From Prauserella muralis (GTDB taxonomy: Bacteria > Actinomycetota > Actinomycetes > Mycobacteriales > Pseudonocardiaceae), in the NCBI RefSeq assembly GCF_003202285.1, contig NZ_MASW01000007.1, positions 62,001 through 126,000 on the forward strand: a DNA stretch of 64,000 bases. Reading direction: 5' to 3'. Each line of letters opens with the position of its first letter. Within the stretch, counting starts at the first letter, position 1. The translations under genes were made by a program, and so were the position numbers. Shown piece by piece: positions 61,109 to 64,000 of the stretch. The notes beneath the pieces are model-generated. The model saw only the letters and a program-made list of their open reading frames with translations, was not told the DNA's origin and made no database searches.

Positions 61109-61590
61109 GGCAAATCTCCACCTTTCCGTCGATTGAACATACTAGGAGGCTCTTTGAAAGCCATCATTGACCATTCATTTCGTTGGATAACCGTGACCCC
61201 TCGTTCTCTGTCATACCAACCTGTAGTTCCATCCTTGAACCGAGTACCGTCTCCTCTTCCCGCAAAATGTCGAGGTAGTCTTGCAAGTTCATCGTCTGAC
61301 ATATCGAAACGGTGATTGTTGGGCTTCCTGCTTTTTACTTCCTTCTCGGTCTCCTCGCGAATGTGCAGCACGCCCTGGTAGGCGGCATCACTGCATCCTT
61401 CCCTGCCGCCCGTGTTGTGGACGAGGGTATCGGTCCCGCCTACGACCACGTGGCAGGTGTGGTCGAGGTTGATAGTGAGGTTGTGAACGATCCGGTGACG
61501 TTAGCGCTCCCGGGTGTCGACGACGACGGCGTGGCGGCCGTCGGCCGGCCGGAGGACCTCGCCGACGTTGAGATCGTCTGCCTCCACCCA
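61033..61590 (-). pseudogene. Broken polymorphic-toxin C-terminus with Hint/pretoxin module
   Basis: One reading frame carries VEADDLNVGEVLRPADG and HAVVVDTRER, then an in-frame TAA (61501-61503), then IVHNLTINLDHTCHVVVGG, TDTLVHNTGG (the Hint/pretoxin end seen before toxin domains in Rhs-type proteins), and a C-terminal domain of about 110 residues (RFDMSDDELARLPRHF, DGTTGWYDRERGVTVIQRNE). The stop and missing N-terminus make it non-functional as a full toxin; an internal start could still give the toxin domain. Two putative immunity genes follow. Confidence 0.65.
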
Positions 61591-61649
61591 CGCGCTGCCC
61601 CACACAGCCCTACTGCCCGTGACAATCCCGCCCATGCGCACACGCCAGA

Positions 61650-61895
61650 AGGGATTGTGGTGGTGCGCCACTGTTCCACCGCCAGCTTGCGGTACACGGT
61701 GGCGGTCTCCCGTGCCAGCGAGTCGAACTCGTGGATCGTCTGATTCGGCACGGCGTTGTCCAGGACGCCGAGCAAGGTCGTGCCGGGTTCCTGGTCGTTG
61801 TAATAGCCCGCGTTCTCCTTCCACTGCAGGCCGCGGGAATCGTAGAACCAGTCGGTGACGATCGACCCGAGCTTCGACACCGGCGAGTCCGAACG
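61650..61895 (-). pseudogene. Unidentified coding remnant
   Basis: About 80 codons with normal high third-position GC: VSKLGSIVTDWFYDSRGLQW, NDQEPGTTLLGVLDNAVPN, EFDSLARETATVYRKLAVEQ. No start with a ribosome site and no sensible end; it runs into the toxin remnant. Family not recognised. Confidence 0.4.
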
Positions 61896-62071
61896 CGTGC
61901 TGCGTGGCTTCCTCTCCGGCGCGGTGTTCGACGCCGGACTCTACTGCCGTGCCGACGACCGAGGCGAACCGTGATCCAGCTGTCCCCTCCCCTGGTCTGT
62001 GGCCAGGCACGGTTCGACGAGATCGAGCAGATCCTGCGCCAGGCGCTCACCTCGGCATGGGCGCTGCTCTG
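61881..62071 (+). pseudogene. Frameshifted C-terminal remnant of a class III aminotransferase
   Basis: Plus-strand translation gives LRGFLSGAVFDAGLYCRADD-RGEP, then, after one missing base near 61973, VIQLSPPLVCGQARFDEIEQ-ILRQALTSAW and a stop. This is the C-terminal end of class III (omega-type) aminotransferases. The rest of the gene is absent. Confidence 0.65.
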
Positions 62072-62162
62072 AGGGAGCACGTGCCGACATGACCGGTGGC
62101 GCGGATGGTCGTCCCGATGTGGCCACCAAGCACAGTGGACGCGACGTGTCCGGCCAGGACGA

Positions 62163-62285
62163 TCAACCCTGACGTGCCTTGTACCGCGGATCGCGCTTGT
62201 TGATCACGAAGACCTTGCCGTGCCGGCGAACGACCTGCGCCCCCGGCTTCTGCTTCAGCGATCGAAGCGACCTGCGAACCTTCAT
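62163..62285 (-). CDS. rpmJ: Ribosomal protein L36, zinc-free paralogue
   Basis: 40 residues: [20 protein letters not shown], then [20 protein letters not shown]. It is the C-minus type lacking the zinc-binding cysteines of the housekeeping L36. Such paralogues replace the zinc form under zinc starvation and are usually repressed by Zur. A possible Zur box is 49 nt upstream. Confidence 0.95.
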   Translation of the reverse strand: MKVRRSLRSLKQKPGAQVVRRHGKVFVINKRDPRYKARQG

Positions 62286-62333
62286 GGGACCTCGTTCCCT
62301 CGCGGCGGCCAACCAGTCGAACCCTACCCTAAC

Positions 62334-62348
62334 TGACAATTGTTTCCA
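62334..62348. promoter_or_regulatory. Candidate Zur box
   Basis: Read toward rpmJ: TGGAAACAATTGTCA, which matches a TGAAAACGATTTTCA-like actinobacterial Zur consensus at 12 of 15 positions. It sits in an AT-rich island just upstream of the zinc-free L36 gene. Confidence 0.55.
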
Positions 62349-62468
62349 ATAACGAGGGGTCCGGCGGACCGGCCGCCGGGGGGCCGTGGCCGAGGACGCA
62401 CGCAGCCCCGACGAGCGGGCCGGAGCGTTCGGTGGCGTGTTCGGCCCCTCGCGGTTGTCCAGGCCCGG

Positions 62469-62582
62469 CTAGCGGTGGGGTGGGCGGGGTGGGCGGATGG
62501 TGAGCAGCACCGCGCCGGTGATGGTCATGGCGGCCAGCAGCAGGATGGTGAGGCCGAGTTCGATGAGGAATTCGGTGAACAT
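62469..62582 (-). CDS. 37-residue membrane peptide downstream of TerC
   Basis: One hydrophobic helix (FLIELGLTILLLAAMTITGA) followed by a Pro/Arg tail. ATG at 62582, 3 nt after the TerC stop, with CGGAG overlapping that stop, so it is translated with TerC. Possible small TerC partner; no family recognised. Confidence 0.5.
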   Translation of the reverse strand: MFTEFLIELGLTILLLAAMTITGAVLLTIRPPRPPHR

Positions 62583-62585
62583 GGG

Positions 62586-63587
62586 TCAACTCCGGATCTC
62601 TCGCTGTGTGGCACCGGCGCGGGAGCGCAGGCTGGTCAGGGTGACCGTGGCGAGGATGAGCACGATGACCGCCAGCGAGAAGAGAGTGGGTATCTCCGGT
62701 ACGGCGGGCCAGATCCCGTGCGCCCAGTGCAGGACGAGCTTGACCCCGATGAACGCGAGGATGAGGGCGAGGCCGTGGTTGAGGTGGGTCAGCCTGGCCA
62801 GTACCGCGTGGAGCACGAAGTACAGCGCGCGCAGCCCCAGCAGGGCGAAGGCGTTGGTGGTGAAGACGAGGTAAGGATCTTCGGTGATGCCGTACACGGC
62901 GGGCACGGAGTCGACGGCGAACACCACGTCGGTGGCGAAGACCGCGACGACCACGACGGTGAGCGGGGTCAGCGCGCGCCGGCCGCGCTCGGTGACGAGC
63001 ATGCGGGTCCCCCGGTAGCCGTCGGTGACGGGCATCAACTTGCGCAGCAGGCGAACCGAACGCATCCGTGAGACGTCACGCTCGAGGCCCTGGCCGGTGA
63101 GCGCCTCGTGCAGGATCTTGATCGCGGAGGCGAACAGGATCGCGCCGAAGACCAGGAACGCCCACGTGCCGGCGTTCAGGAGCGCGGCGCCGGCGGCGAT
63201 GAAGACGCCGCGCAGGACGAGGGCGCCGATGATGCCGTAGAGCAGGACCCGCTGCTGGATCTCGGCCGGCACGGCGAAGGCGGCCAGCAGAAGCATGAAG
63301 ACGAACAGGTTGTCCACGGACAGGGACTTCTCCACCACGAAGCCGGTGGTGAACTCCAGCGCCTGTCCGCCACCGACGCTCAGCCACAGCCCGCCGGCGA
63401 ACAGCAGTGGCAACGCCAGATAGAACACCGACCAGCCCGCGGCCTCACGCATCGACACCTCATGGGGGCGGCGGGTGACCAGAAAATCCGCCACCAGCAG
63501 GGCCACGAGCACCACGATGCTGAGCGTCCACAGCAGCGGTGACCCGATCGACTCCAGCGCCGGGGCGGGGACGGAATGCGGGTACAT
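62586..63587 (-). CDS. TerC/Alx-family metal transporter
   Basis: 333 residues, about eight to nine membrane segments. Family motifs EKSLSVDNLFVFMLLLAAF and FATDVVFAVDSVPAVYGI, with the Asp/Asn residues thought to bind Mn. Members export manganese, in part to metallate exported proteins. The ATG at 63587 has GAGGAGGATCC. A yybP-ykoY-like leader precedes it. Confidence 0.92.
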   Translation of the reverse strand: MYPHSVPAPALESIGSPLLWTLSIVVLVALLVADFLVTRRPHEVSMREAAGWSVFYLALPLLFAGGLWLSVGGGQALEFTTGFVVEKSLSVDNLFVFMLLLAAFAVPAEIQQRVLLYGIIGALVLRGVFIAAGAALLNAGTWAFLVFGAILFASAIKILHEALTGQGLERDVSRMRSVRLLRKLMPVTDGYRGTRMLVTERGRRALTPLTVVVVAVFATDVVFAVDSVPAVYGITEDPYLVFTTNAFALLGLRALYFVLHAVLARLTHLNHGLALILAFIGVKLVLHWAHGIWPAVPEIPTLFSLAVIVLILATVTLTSLRSRAGATQREIRS

Positions 63588-63607
63588 CGGATCCTCCTCG
63601 AACACGC

Positions 63608-63715
63608 GTCACGGTTCGAGGTCTCCTTCACCCGCCAAGCGGGCGACCCGCCGGGAACACTCCTGGATGTCCGTACTGACCGGCCTGGTCTTCGGGAAGT
63701 ACTCCCCTCATCGCC
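63608..63715 (-). promoter_or_regulatory. yybP-ykoY-like (Mn2+) riboswitch upstream of TerC
   Basis: Read toward TerC: GGGGAGTACTTCCCG (5-prime conserved stem), ACATCCAGGAGTGTTCC, then the GGCGGGTCGCCCGC hairpin, closing with GGGTGAAGGAGACCTC, 20 nt or so before the AGGAGG. Arrangement and gene context fit actinobacterial yybP-ykoY leaders. Judged by eye, not by covariance model. Confidence 0.65.
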
Positions 63716-63721
63716 GAGTAT

Positions 63722-64000
63722 GGGACAAATCGGGCAAATGTAAAGGGAGAAGTGCCTGGCATCCCTCGACCGGGTGCCAGCGCCACTGGCCCGAGGGCGG
63801 CGGACGGCAGCGGCACCGCAGGGCGAACGTCAGTGCGGGCCGTGGTTCCGGCAGCCTGCGCCACGGGCTCGGCCTGATGAGATCAAGGCTTGTTGCTCGG
63901 CGCGTCGTGCGGTGTCTCGCGAGGCCGGACACGACGTGACCGGGCGGCCCTGCCACCCGGTCAGCCGCCGTGCCGAACTGCGTCGCTTCCGCAACACCCT
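63722..64000. other. Right-edge region
   Basis: About 280 nt. A hairpin (ctggcatccc / gggtgccag, 63755-63779) is visible; no gene supported. Confidence 0.4.

Noticed and set aside
1-64000. tRNA and rRNA genes
   Set aside because: No cloverleaf with a GTTCGANNC arm and no rRNA-like sequence was seen by eye; a covariance search would settle it.

Overview
The window is high-GC actinobacterial DNA, best explained as a methylotrophic member of the Pseudonocardiaceae close to Amycolatopsis. The evidence is strong third-position GC, GTG/TTG starts with AGGAGG-type ribosome sites, typical actinobacterial families (CGNR, PadR, DUF4097, TerC with a yybP-ykoY leader, FCD-type GntR), and a hairpin/tandem repeat at 30227-30350 of a kind I associate with Amycolatopsis. 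The genus is an inference. I see no rRNA, tRNA, CRISPR array or intact transposase.

Bases 1-30222 form a methylotrophy island. Hexulose-6-phosphate synthase (two identical copies), 6-phospho-3-hexuloisomerase, transketolase, ribulose-phosphate epimerase, RpiB, a class I aldolase, 6-phosphofructokinase and a GlpX bisphosphatase together make a near-complete ribulose-monophosphate (RuMP) cycle. Between them lie a PQQ-dependent alcohol/methanol dehydrogenase with the Asp-x-Asp lanthanide signature but no signal peptide, a cupredoxin-like partner, a cysteine-rich small protein, KatG, an MntP-like Mn exporter, an orphan pqqA, and a pqqBCDE operon ending in an M1 aminopeptidase. Proposed flow: methanol to formaldehyde (quinoprotein), fixation on ribulose-5-phosphate (HPS), isomerisation to fructose-6-phosphate (PHI), then cleavage and regeneration of the acceptor. 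Two divergent GAF-LytTR regulators and a LysR regulator are embedded. The two hps copies are a 791-bp inverted repeat enclosing about 22.5 kb.

Bases 30417-41684 hold a catabolic cluster of unknown substrate: an RbsABC-like ABC transporter, a VOC protein, an SCP2-hydrolase fusion, a second hydrolase, a 2-oxoacid dehydrogenase (fused E1 plus E2) and a GntR regulator, with a shared ATCCAATC-type motif in both control regions. Bases 41767-42514 are gene debris (an ilvH remnant meeting a GntR remnant, then a 42-bp tandem repeat).

Bases 42556-44767 hold a serine hydrolase and a DUF4097 protein. Bases 45019-56636 hold an IclR-controlled aromatic lower pathway (hydroxyquinol dioxygenase, maleylacetate reductase, MFS transporter, SDRs, hydrolases) followed by a ferredoxin/ferredoxin reductase pair, a PNPOx-like protein and a VOC protein. 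CGNR and PadR regulators each sit next to palindromic candidate operators.

Bases 59570-64000 hold a YggT protein, a lower-GC patch with a broken polymorphic toxin and putative immunity genes, an aminotransferase remnant, a zinc-free L36 paralogue with a possible Zur box, and a TerC transporter behind a probable manganese riboswitch.
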